Source: Halalkalicoccus paucihalophilus
GTDB taxonomy: Archaea; Halobacteriota; Halobacteria; Halobacteriales; Halalkalicoccaceae
Direction: 5' to 3'
DNA: 64,000 bases
Assembly: GCF_001593955.1 (NCBI RefSeq)
Contig: NZ_LTAZ01000005.1
Coordinates: 396,001-460,000, forward strand
Position numbers and translations under genes: made by a program. Position 1 is the stretch's first letter. Each line of letters opens with the position of its first letter. Positions 8,420-15,782 of the stretch are shown piece by piece. A model generated the notes under the pieces. The model saw only the letters and a program-made list of their open reading frames with translations, had not been told where the DNA came from and did no database searches.

Positions 8420-8872
8420 ATGGCCGAGTTCACGCTGACGAGTCCGGAGTTCCGGGACGATGACCCGATCCCCCGGAAGTACGGCTACGAGGAACGCAAC
8501 GTCAACCCGCCCCTGCGCGTCGAAAACGTCCCCGAGGAAGCCGAGTCGCTGGCCCTGATCGTGGACGACCCGGACGCCGAAGAACCGGCGGGCAAGGTCT
8601 GGGACCACTGGCTGGTCTGGAACGTCGACCCCGGTATCGGGAGGATTCCGGAAGCGTGGGAGCCCGACGCCCTCGAAGGACGAAACGACTTCGGAGAGGC
8701 CGGGTACGGCGGTCCCAATCCGCCGGACGGGGAACACACCTACGAGTTCACGATCTACGCGCTCGACGCCGAGCTGGAACTACCGTCGTCGGCGACGAAA
8801 GAGGACCTCATCGAGACGATGGCGGGACACGTCCTCGCCCAATCACAACTCACCGGAACGTACGCTCCCTGA
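8420..8872 (+). CDS. YbhB/YbcL family PEBP (Raf kinase inhibitor-like) protein
   Basis: 150-residue soluble protein of the phosphatidylethanolamine-binding family. The two family blocks are clear: DDPDAEEPAGKVWDHWLVWN (conserved Asp-Pro and His-Trp) and GYGGPNPPDGEHTYEFTIYA. Ligand and role in prokaryotes are unproven. It starts 108 bp after the SRP T-run and is alone on its strand. Confidence 0.92.
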   Translation: MAEFTLTSPEFRDDDPIPRKYGYEERNVNPPLRVENVPEEAESLALIVDDPDAEEPAGKVWDHWLVWNVDPGIGRIPEAWEPDALEGRNDFGEAGYGGPNPPDGEHTYEFTIYALDAELELPSSATKEDLIETMAGHVLAQSQLTGTYAP

Positions 8873-8993
8873 GAACACCGACCGCTCCGTTCTGTCGGAG
8901 GGACCCATCGACGGCCGGGGATCGCTCGACCAATAGGAACGGCTGGCGAGTGCAACCGATAGTCGTATCAAGTTCCCGTGAGCGTTCACCGAT

Positions 8994-9656
8994 ATGCCCT
9001 CCCCGCAGCGTCAGCCCTCCCTCAGAGAGCGGCTCCGCCAGTCGCTCATCACCGGCACCGCGATCACGATCCCCTTCATCCTCACCGTCATCGTCCTCGG
9101 TTTCGTCCTGAGTTTCGTCGCTCAGACGCTCAACCCCGTCGTCTGGCTCGCAGGCTACCTCGACGTGGAGGTCGCCGCGCCGGTCGTGCAGGTAACGACG
9201 GTCCTTACGCTGCTCGTACTCATCGTCGCGGTGGGGATCGTCGCCGAACACACCGACGGGACGCGGATCGCTGGCGGCTTTCACGCCGCCATGGAGTCGA
9301 TCCCCGGCGTGAGTTCGATCTACAACAGCTTCCGACGGATGAGCGACATCCTCCTCGAGAGCGACGTCGAGAGCTTTCAGGACGTGAAACTCGTCGAGTT
9401 TCCCCGCGACGGCAGCTACGCGCTCGCCTATCTGACCGGCCGGCCGCCGGCGGAACTGGTCGCGGCGGCGGGCCACGAGGAGATGCTCACGCTGTTCGTC
9501 CCGTTCGCTCCCAACCCGGTGATGGGCGGCTTTCTGATCTACGTCCCGGAGAACCGGGTGATCGACATCGAGATGACCGTCGAAGAGAGCGTTCAGGCGA
9601 TCATCACTAGCGGCGTCGCTCATAGCCAAGAGGACACGAGGGATCGCGCGAAATAA
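8994..9656 (+). CDS. DUF502 family membrane protein
   Basis: 220 residues with two N-terminal membrane helices (about 18-45 and 60-85) and a soluble C-terminal beta-rich domain containing the family-typical GVSSIYNSFRRMSD and PNPVMGGFLIYVPE. DUF502 proteins are widespread in bacteria, haloarchaea and plants with no defined biochemical function. The start ATG is preceded by a basic, short N-terminus. Confidence 0.88.
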   Translation: MPSPQRQPSLRERLRQSLITGTAITIPFILTVIVLGFVLSFVAQTLNPVVWLAGYLDVEVAAPVVQVTTVLTLLVLIVAVGIVAEHTDGTRIAGGFHAAMESIPGVSSIYNSFRRMSDILLESDVESFQDVKLVEFPRDGSYALAYLTGRPPAELVAAAGHEEMLTLFVPFAPNPVMGGFLIYVPENRVIDIEMTVEESVQAIITSGVAHSQEDTRDRAK

Positions 9657-9682
9657 AAGCCGAGGCGTCGACCGCCCGCGGG

Positions 9683-9856
9683 CTACGTCCCGACCGAGCT
9701 ATCGACCATCTGCTCGTCCGGCGGGCGGCGGTCGGTCGCCAATTCGACCGGGTGTCCGAAGCGGACGTGGTGTTCGACGGCCAGTGAGCCGAGATCGTCG
9801 GTGAGCGAGCCGTTCGAATCGACGTCCCACTCGCATTCGGTACAGACGTAGCGCAT
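9683..9856 (-). CDS. small cysteine-motif protein, 57 aa
   Basis: Starts at the ATG at 9856: MRYVCTECEWDVD, giving Cys-x2-Cys, then AVEHHVRFGHPVE with three histidines. This matches the frequent haloarchaeal type of short single zinc-finger protein. Upstream in-frame sequence overlaps nothing conserved and was trimmed. Convergent with the DUF502 gene and 64 bp after the mscS stop on the same strand. Function unknown. Confidence 0.7.
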   Translation of the reverse strand: MRYVCTECEWDVDSNGSLTDDLGSLAVEHHVRFGHPVELATDRRPPDEQMVDSSVGT

Positions 9857-9920
9857 CGTACACCCACGCTGTGATGGACCGCCGACTCGCATCAGTCCGA
9901 CTACTTGCAAACGCCGGGTC

Positions 9921-10808
9921 TCACTCGGCTGGCTCGCCGCTCGGGCGGATCGAATCGAGGCTCTCGACCGACAGTCCACCTTCGAGCGTGCGATACGGGT
10001 AGGGAATGTCGATCCCCTCGCGATCGAAGCGTTCTTTCACCCGCTGGATATACTCGCCGCGGATCCGCACGAAGTCGGCGCGGGCGGGATCCGCGATCCA
10101 GAAGCGCGACTGGAGGCCCACATCGGAGTCGTTGAGTTCCGTGAGTCTGACCGTCGGCGCGGGGTCGTCGAGGATCCCGTCGTGGTTGTTGGCCTCCTCG
10201 ACGATGATGTCGGTCGCCATCCCGATGTCGTCGTCGTAGCCGATACCGAAGACGAATTTCTGGCGGAGTTTGTCCTTCGCGACGGGGTTTTTCACCGCGT
10301 TGTCGGTGAGATCCGAGTTCGGAACCGTGACCAGTTCGTTGTCGAACGTGCGCACGCGGGTTACCCGCAGGCTGATGTCCTCGACGATCCCCGAGTAGTC
10401 GCCCTCCTGCCACTCGATCCAGTCGCCGATCTTGAACGGTTTCTCGGTGAAGATGAACACGCCCGCGACGAAGTTCGAGATGACCGACTGCATGGCGATA
10501 CCGATCGCGAGTGCCGCGGCGGCGGCGATCGTCGCGAGCGACGTGAGGAAGTTACCAAAGCCCCCGAAACCGAACGCGACCGCGACCGCCACGAAGAGCA
10601 CGCCGAACCACGCGACCTTCATCAGCGGCCGTTGGGCGTGCGGTTCGAGGTTGCGCCTGTCGAAGGCACGCTCGATCAGCGGTAACACCACGGCACGGCC
10701 GACGAATACGAGCGCGACGAAGGCAACGAGAAAGCGGATCGCCCCGTCGATTGCCGCTGCGGGTCCCTGAGCGAGCCCGAGGTCGACGAGGATCCCTTCC
10801 AGCACCAT
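9921..10808 (-). CDS. mscS: mechanosensitive ion channel, MscS family
   Basis: 295-residue channel that opens under membrane tension to release solutes after osmotic downshock. Three N-terminal membrane helices (about 15-35, 62-82, 85-110) lead into the pore helix, rich in Ala and Gly (ATIAAAAALAIGIAMQ), then the beta domain with PFKIGDWIEW and VPNSDLTDNAVKNP, both typical. Its start overlaps the stop of the upstream CRM-domain gene (ATGA), so the two are coupled. Confidence 0.94.
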   Translation of the reverse strand: MVLEGILVDLGLAQGPAAAIDGAIRFLVAFVALVFVGRAVVLPLIERAFDRRNLEPHAQRPLMKVAWFGVLFVAVAVAFGFGGFGNFLTSLATIAAAAALAIGIAMQSVISNFVAGVFIFTEKPFKIGDWIEWQEGDYSGIVEDISLRVTRVRTFDNELVTVPNSDLTDNAVKNPVAKDKLRQKFVFGIGYDDDIGMATDIIVEEANNHDGILDDPAPTVRLTELNDSDVGLQSRFWIADPARADFVRIRGEYIQRVKERFDREGIDIPYPYRTLEGGLSVESLDSIRPSGEPAE

Positions 10809-11065
10809 CAGTGATACACCGCCGTGTTGCCCCGCGTCTCGACGAGCGTCGCGTCGACCGCGTCGGCCAGTTCCGCAGCGACCTCTTCGGTGGTCGTCCC
10901 GCCGCGGGCCGCCCGGTGGAACTTCGCCTTCACCAGCTCACGGTCTTTGAGCTGGTCGGCGAGTTCCTCGGCGACGGCGTCGATACCGCCCTTTCCGACC
11001 CAGACCGTCACGTCGAGGTCGTGGGCCTCCTTCCTGAGTGCCTGTCGATCCGCTCGGTCGCTCAT
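10808..11065 (-). CDS. YhbY-type CRM-domain RNA-binding protein
   Basis: 85 residues from the ATG at 11065; the upstream extension is low quality. The CRM fold is recognisable from the helix, then DVTVWVGKGGIDAVAEELAD, LVKAKF and the C-terminal VETRGNTAVYH. Members bind pre-ribosomal RNA, so a ribosome assembly role is likely. The last bases overlap the mscS start, and the RNase P component 4 gene lies 68 bp upstream on the same strand. Confidence 0.9.
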   Translation of the reverse strand: MSDRADRQALRKEAHDLDVTVWVGKGGIDAVAEELADQLKDRELVKAKFHRAARGGTTTEEVAAELADAVDATLVETRGNTAVYH

Positions 11066-11133
11066 AGCCCTGCTAGAGGGCCGGTACACTTTGAACGTTC
11101 GATTCACGGTCGGACGGGAGTCGACCCCGATCG

Positions 11134-11412
11134 CTACGGACGATAGGGATAGCGGTGGTGAGCACCACACTCGCAGGTGAGGACGACGTGGCCGTCCTGC
11201 AGGCGGACGCGGGCGTTGCGGCCGGGCCTGAGATAGCGATCACACCGGTCGCACGTGAAACGCTCGAACGAGCGGGGCAGTCGCAAGCGGTTTCGCTCGG
11301 CGATCCGCCGGGCGAGCGCGACGTACTCGCGGGCGCGTTCGTCCTCGTTCGCCGTCGCGGCCTCCTTTGCGAGCGCCTCCAGCCGGTCGATGCGCTCGCG
11401 GGCGATGGACAT
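11134..11412 (-). CDS. rnp4: ribonuclease P protein component 4 (Rpp21 homologue)
   Basis: 92-residue protein subunit of archaeal RNase P, which matures tRNA 5' ends together with the RNase P RNA. Two N-terminal helices (ARERIDRLEALAKEAATANE) are followed by a zinc ribbon with Cys54, Cys57, Cys80 and Cys82 (FTCDRCDRYLRPG, LTCECGAHHRYPY). Length and motifs fit Rpp21/Rpr2. It heads a probable run with the CRM-domain gene and mscS. Confidence 0.93.
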   Translation of the reverse strand: MSIARERIDRLEALAKEAATANEDERAREYVALARRIAERNRLRLPRSFERFTCDRCDRYLRPGRNARVRLQDGHVVLTCECGAHHRYPYRP

Positions 11413-11459
11413 CTACCTCGAAAAGGACGACACGTCGGTTTAGCTCTTTTGCGATCCGT

Positions 11460-11852
11460 TCAGTCCTCTAAGGCGTCGGCGATGCGCTCGAGGTGGCGGT
11501 TGACGTCCCGGACCTCATCGCGGAGCTGACGGACCTCGCGGACGAGCTGTTCGTCCCCGCCCTCGCCGCCCGTACCGGGACCGCCGGCCGGTCCGCCGCC
11601 CATCGCACCGCCGGGACCGCCGCCGCCCATCATACCGCCCATCATCTGGGCGAAGGGGTTGCCGCCCATCCCACCGGGGCCGCCACCGCCGCCCATCATC
11701 TCCTCGAGTCGCTCCTCACGCGAACCCTCGCCCTCGCCGTCGGGGCCGCCCTCGGCCTCGCGCTGCTCGCGGATCTCCTCGACGCGCTCGCGGAACGATT
11801 TTTCCTCCTCTCCCTCGCCGGTCTCGCCACTCTCGTCGTTGTCCTCGACCAT
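11460..11852 (-). CDS. acidic coiled-coil protein with Gly/Met-rich linker
   Basis: 130 residues in three parts: a very acidic helix at 1-52 (KSFRERVEEIREQREAEGG), a low-complexity Gly/Met/Pro linker at about 53-95 with repeated MMGG and GGGPGG units, and a C-terminal helix (LVREVRQLRDEVRDVNRHLE) with heptad spacing. No family function known. Codon use matches its neighbours. A soluble oligomer with a flexible spacer is the simplest reading. Confidence 0.7.
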   Translation of the reverse strand: MVEDNDESGETGEGEEEKSFRERVEEIREQREAEGGPDGEGEGSREERLEEMMGGGGGPGGMGGNPFAQMMGGMMGGGGPGGAMGGGPAGGPGTGGEGGDEQLVREVRQLRDEVRDVNRHLERIADALED

Positions 11853-11980
11853 ACCCTCGGATTCTGCGGCCGAACCGAAAAGGGTTGGGTTGTCGCTCGC
11901 CGGCTTCGCCCCCAGGATCCAGCGGCAGGACCGTGCCGATTGTCAACGTATTTGGATCTGGAGCGTGAGGAACCGCTGAG

Positions 11981-12892
11981 ATGCCAGATACGACTGTCGG
12001 ATTCGTCGGACTCGGGATCATGGGACTGCCGATGGCGGAGAACCTCCTCGACGCCGGATACGAGGTCGTCGGACACAATCGCTCGAACGAACCAGTAGAA
12101 GAACTCGTTGCGGCCGGCGGGAAGGACGGGGGCTCGCCCACCGGCGTCGCAGAAGAAAGCGACGTCGTCTTGCTGTGTCTCCCGGACTCGCCGGACGTCG
12201 AGCGAGTCGTGCTGGGGGACGAAAACGAGGACGCGCCCCTGATCGATGGACTGAGCGAGGGGATGACCGTGATCGACCACTCGACGATCTCGCCGGTCGT
12301 TGCTGAAGAGATCGCCGCCGAACTCACAGAACGGGGTATCGAACTGCTCGACGCGCCGATCTCCGGCGGCGAGGGGGGCGCGATCGAGGGCACGCTCTCG
12401 ATCATGGTCGGAGGCAGCGAGGAGGTCCTCGATGAGCAGCGCGACCTACTGGACGTAATGGGCGAGACGGTGACTCACTGTGGGCCCAGCGGCGCGGGCC
12501 AGACGACGAAAGCGGCGAACCAGATCGTCGTCGCCGCCCAGATGGTCGGCGTCAGCGAGGCGCTGGTGTTCGCGAGCCAGGCGGGCGCCGATCTGGAGAG
12601 CGTCGTCGAGGCCATCAGCGGCGGGGCGGCGGGCTGCTGGACGCTCGACAACCGTGCGCCGGACATGATTCAAGGAGAGTTCGACCCCGGGTTCTTCGCC
12701 GAGTACCAGTACAAGGACCTGCGAATCGCCACCGACGCGGGCGAGGCCTTCGGCGCGCCGATGCCTCAGACCGAGCTCGCCCACGAGCTCTACAAGTCGA
12801 TGGTCGCAAACGACATGGGCCAAGACGACAACTCGGGCGTGATGCAAGTCATCGAGATGCTGGCGGGCGAGGAGGCGCGCACCGAGGAGTAG
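11981..12892 (+). CDS. NAD(P)-dependent 3-hydroxyisobutyrate dehydrogenase family oxidoreductase
   Basis: 303-residue beta-hydroxyacid dehydrogenase. The N-terminal Rossmann loop is GFVGLGIMGLPMAENLL, the substrate segment is DAPISGGEGGAIEGTLSIMV, and the catalytic lysine lies in GQTTKAANQI. The family includes 3-hydroxyisobutyrate dehydrogenase, tartronate semialdehyde reductase and glyoxylate/succinic semialdehyde reductase. The sequence supports the family but not the exact substrate. It is convergent with the DUF2797 gene, 1 bp apart. Confidence 0.9.
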   Translation: MPDTTVGFVGLGIMGLPMAENLLDAGYEVVGHNRSNEPVEELVAAGGKDGGSPTGVAEESDVVLLCLPDSPDVERVVLGDENEDAPLIDGLSEGMTVIDHSTISPVVAEEIAAELTERGIELLDAPISGGEGGAIEGTLSIMVGGSEEVLDEQRDLLDVMGETVTHCGPSGAGQTTKAANQIVVAAQMVGVSEALVFASQAGADLESVVEAISGGAAGCWTLDNRAPDMIQGEFDPGFFAEYQYKDLRIATDAGEAFGAPMPQTELAHELYKSMVANDMGQDDNSGVMQVIEMLAGEEARTEE

Positions 12893-12893
12893 A

Positions 12894-13652
12894 TCAGGCG
12901 AACGCGCCGAGACTCGACTGGAGCGCCCGGTCGCTCGGGCCCTCGCGGACCTCGTAACCTACCAGATCGCGCATGTCGACCGCGTAGGTCGTCCCGCCGC
13001 GTTCGAGTACGAGGATCCTCCCTTTCGTTCCGACGACAGTGCCGCTCGCGATGGTCTCTCTTACGGGGTGCTCGGTGAGCGGGAGGTCGTACTCGAAGGC
13101 GAACGTCTCGATGGGGTCGTACCCTTCCAAGAGAGCCTCCCATGCCACGAGGTCGACCGTGTCGGCGAGCCCGCGAATCTTCGTCGGCACCCGGACTCGG
13201 TCCCCGATCTCGCGGGCGATGCCGCTCTCGATCTCGCGGGCGATCCGGCCGTTCGACACCGTGTGGAGGTGTGCGGCGCGGTCTGCACCCTGCTCTCGGA
13301 GCCGGGTGTCGAGTCGCCACGCACGGGTGACGCCGACTTTAAACCGGGCAGGGGCGAAGGCCGCGAGATAGACGGCGTGAGCCTCGAAACAGTCCATCTC
13401 GTCCTTGAGGCAGGTCCCGGTACAGCGTGCACAGACCCACGTATACGAGTGATCGTCGCAGTAGGGAGCCGCGGGGTTCGAACAGCCGATGTGGGTTCCC
13501 TTCGAGAGCGTCCCGGCACAGCGCCGGTCGCCGAGCGTGTATTCGAGGCGCTCGCCGGGATCGAGCGGTTGGCGCGTGAGACCGTCCCCGTCCGTGAGCG
13601 TCAGTGCCGGCCCGTCGTCGCTCGCTCCCGTCTCGTAGCCCACGATCTGCAC
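12894..13652 (-). CDS. DUF2797 family protein
   Basis: 252 residues if started at the GTG at 13652 (VQIVGYETG); the frame stays open to 13730, but that start leaves only 8 bp to the divergent acs gene and places the acs promoter inside it. It has a Cys-rich first half (HIGCSNP, CDDHSYTWVCARCTGTCLKDEMDC), then a C-terminal half with RFKVGVTRAWRLDTRLREQG and GLADTVDLVAWEAL. The GVTR segment recalls GIY-YIG-like nucleic-acid proteins. No proven function. Confidence 0.82.
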   Translation of the reverse strand: MQIVGYETGASDDGPALTLTDGDGLTRQPLDPGERLEYTLGDRRCAGTLSKGTHIGCSNPAAPYCDDHSYTWVCARCTGTCLKDEMDCFEAHAVYLAAFAPARFKVGVTRAWRLDTRLREQGADRAAHLHTVSNGRIAREIESGIAREIGDRVRVPTKIRGLADTVDLVAWEALLEGYDPIETFAFEYDLPLTEHPVRETIASGTVVGTKGRILVLERGGTTYAVDMRDLVGYEVREGPSDRALQSSLGAFA

Positions 13653-13702
13653 GCCTTCGAGTAGCCGCGCGCGACGGATATGGCTATCGCCGACCGGGCG
13701 AA

Positions 13703-13711
13703 AACTTATTC
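13703..13711 (+). promoter_or_regulatory. TATA-like box of acs1
   Basis: AACTTATTC lies 28-36 nt before the acs1 ATG at 13739. It also lies upstream of the divergent DUF2797 start, so the two promoters overlap. Confidence 0.5.
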
Positions 13712-13738
13712 TCCCGTCCCTCGTGACCATTCCACACG

Positions 13739-15679
13739 ATGGCCCCGTCCTCGGACGAACGGTACGAGCCGCCGGAATCGTTCGTCGAACAGGCGAACGT
13801 CTCCGATCCGGGAATCTACGACGAGTTCGAGGAGAACTGGCCCGATTGCTGGGAACGGACCGCCGACCTGCTCGATTGGGACGAGCAGTACGACCAAGTG
13901 CTCGACGAGAGCGACGCCCCCTTCTACGAGTGGTTTCCCGGCGGGAGGCTCAACGCCTCGTACAACTGCATCGACCGGCACATCGAGGCCGGACAGAAAA
14001 GCCACGCCGCGCTCAAGTGGGAGGGGAAACGCCGCGAGACGCGGACCTACACCTACCAGGACCTCTACGGCGAAGTGAACGAACTCGCCGCGGCGCTTCG
14101 CGATCTGGGCGTCGAGGAGGACGACGTCGTGACGATCTATCTGCCGATGATTCCGGAACTGCCGATCGCGATGCTGGCGTGTGCACGCATCGGCGCACCC
14201 CACTCGGTGGTGTTCGCGGGTTTCTCCGCGGACGCGCTCGCGACCCGGATGAAATCCGCCGATTCGGAGTACCTCGTCACCTGTGACGGGTACTACCGGC
14301 GGGGAAACGCCTTCAACCAGAAGAGCAAGGCCGACAACGCGCTCATGGGACTCGACCGGCAGGTCACCACCGTCGTGGTCGACCGCCTCGGGCGGGACCT
14401 CGATCACAGCCTCGACGACGACCAGTACGACTACGAAGAACTCCTGCTCACCCACGCCGGAACGACGGTGTCCCCGGTGGCTCGCGACGCTGAGGACATG
14501 CTGTTCCTGATGTATACTTCCGGGACCACCGGTCAGCCCAAGGGCGTCATCCACTCGACCGGCGGCTATCTCGCCTACGCCGCGTGGACCTCGCGGGCCG
14601 TCCTCGACCTCAAGCCCGAGGACACCTACTGGTGTTCGGCCGACATCGGCTGGATCACCGGCCATTCGTACACCGTCTACGGCCCCCTCGCGCTCGGCAC
14701 GACGACGCTGCTCTACGAGGGAACCCCCGACTATCCCGACCGCTCGCGGCTCTGGGAGATCGTCGAACGGAACGCGGTCGACGTCTTCTACACCGCGCCG
14801 ACGGCCATTCGAGCGTTCATGAAGTGGGGCCAAGAATACCCCGCCGACTATGACCTCTCCTCGCTACGTCTTCTGGGGACGGTCGGCGAACCCATCAACC
14901 CCCGGGCGTGGAAGTGGTACTACAAACACATCGGCGGCGAGGACTGCCCGATCGTGGATACGTGGTGGCAGACCGAGACCGGCGGTATGATGGTGTCGAC
15001 CCTGCCGGGAATCGGGACGATGAAACCCGGGTCGGCGGGGCCACCTCTCCCGGGGATCGGTGCCCGCGTCGTGAGCGAGGACGGAGCACCGATCGACCCC
15101 GGCGAACGGGGGTATCTCGTGGCCGACCGACCCTGGCCGGGGATGTTCCGGACCCTGTACGGAAACGACGGACGCTACCGCGAGGAGTACTGGGAGCCGT
15201 TCTCCGAGGGCGATGACTGGGTCTACTTCTCGGGCGACGGTGCGACGATCGATTACGAGGGGTATATCACCGTGCTCGGCCGGGTCGACGACGTGATCAA
15301 CGTCTCGGGTCACCGGCTGGGGACGATGGAGATCGAAAGCGCCATCGTCGGTGTTCCGGGCGTCGCGGAAGCCGCCGTCGTTGGCGGACAACACGAAACC
15401 AACGGCACCGCGATTTACGCCTACGTCAGCACCGATCACAGCCGCGACCCCGACGAAACCCTCCGAGAACGGATCGTCGAGAGCGTCGAGGACGCGATCG
15501 GACCGTTCGCCCGGCCCGAAGCGGTGGTCTTCACGCCCGAGTTGCCGAAGACCCGGTCGGGCAAGATCATGCGCCGCCTGCTCGAGAACATCGCGAACCG
15601 CGAGCCGCTTGGCGACACGTCGACGCTTCGCAACCCCGAGGTCGTCGGGGAGATCGAAGCCGCCGGCCGCGACGATTAG
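13739..15679 (+). CDS. acs: acetate--CoA ligase (acetyl-CoA synthetase) 1
   Basis: 646-residue AMP-forming enzyme making acetyl-CoA from acetate, ATP and CoA. The adenylation P-loop YTSGTTGQPKGVIH, the motif DTWWQTETGG, GRVDDVINVSGHRLGTMEIE, and the C-terminal catalytic lysine context PKTRSGKIMRRL (a site of regulatory acetylation in bacteria) are all present. The N-terminal FYEWFPGGRLNASYNCIDRH is the ACS-specific block. It is a close paralogue of the gene at 17515, with long nucleotide-identical stretches. It is divergent from DUF2797 and 103 bp before the Bat-like regulator. Confidence 0.95.
   Translation: MAPSSDERYEPPESFVEQANVSDPGIYDEFEENWPDCWERTADLLDWDEQYDQVLDESDAPFYEWFPGGRLNASYNCIDRHIEAGQKSHAALKWEGKRRETRTYTYQDLYGEVNELAAALRDLGVEEDDVVTIYLPMIPELPIAMLACARIGAPHSVVFAGFSADALATRMKSADSEYLVTCDGYYRRGNAFNQKSKADNALMGLDRQVTTVVVDRLGRDLDHSLDDDQYDYEELLLTHAGTTVSPVARDAEDMLFLMYTSGTTGQPKGVIHSTGGYLAYAAWTSRAVLDLKPEDTYWCSADIGWITGHSYTVYGPLALGTTTLLYEGTPDYPDRSRLWEIVERNAVDVFYTAPTAIRAFMKWGQEYPADYDLSSLRLLGTVGEPINPRAWKWYYKHIGGEDCPIVDTWWQTETGGMMVSTLPGIGTMKPGSAGPPLPGIGARVVSEDGAPIDPGERGYLVADRPWPGMFRTLYGNDGRYREEYWEPFSEGDDWVYFSGDGATIDYEGYITVLGRVDDVINVSGHRLGTMEIESAIVGVPGVAEAAVVGGQHETNGTAIYAYVSTDHSRDPDETLRERIVESVEDAIGPFARPEAVVFTPELPKTRSGKIMRRLLENIANREPLGDTSTLRNPEVVGEIEAAGRDD
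14144..14283 (+). repeat. acs1 copy of 140-bp tract identical to acs2
   Basis: Base-for-base identical to 17962-18101 in acs2, although flanking positions differ at many third codon positions. It encodes the PMIPELPIAMLACARIGAPH region. Best explained by recent gene conversion. Confidence 0.9.
14873..14989 (+). repeat. acs1 copy of 117-bp tract identical to acs2
   Basis: Identical to 18694-18810 in acs2, covering GTVGEPINPRAWKWYYKH to WWQTETGGM. Flanking codons differ synonymously. Confidence 0.9.
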
Positions 15680-15782
15680 TTCGTATTCTCAGAAGGATGC
15701 GAAACGAGAGACACGCCCGGTTTCGGGGATCATCGAACCGATAGCACTAACATGGTTTCATACTATACGAGAAGTACGAAAT

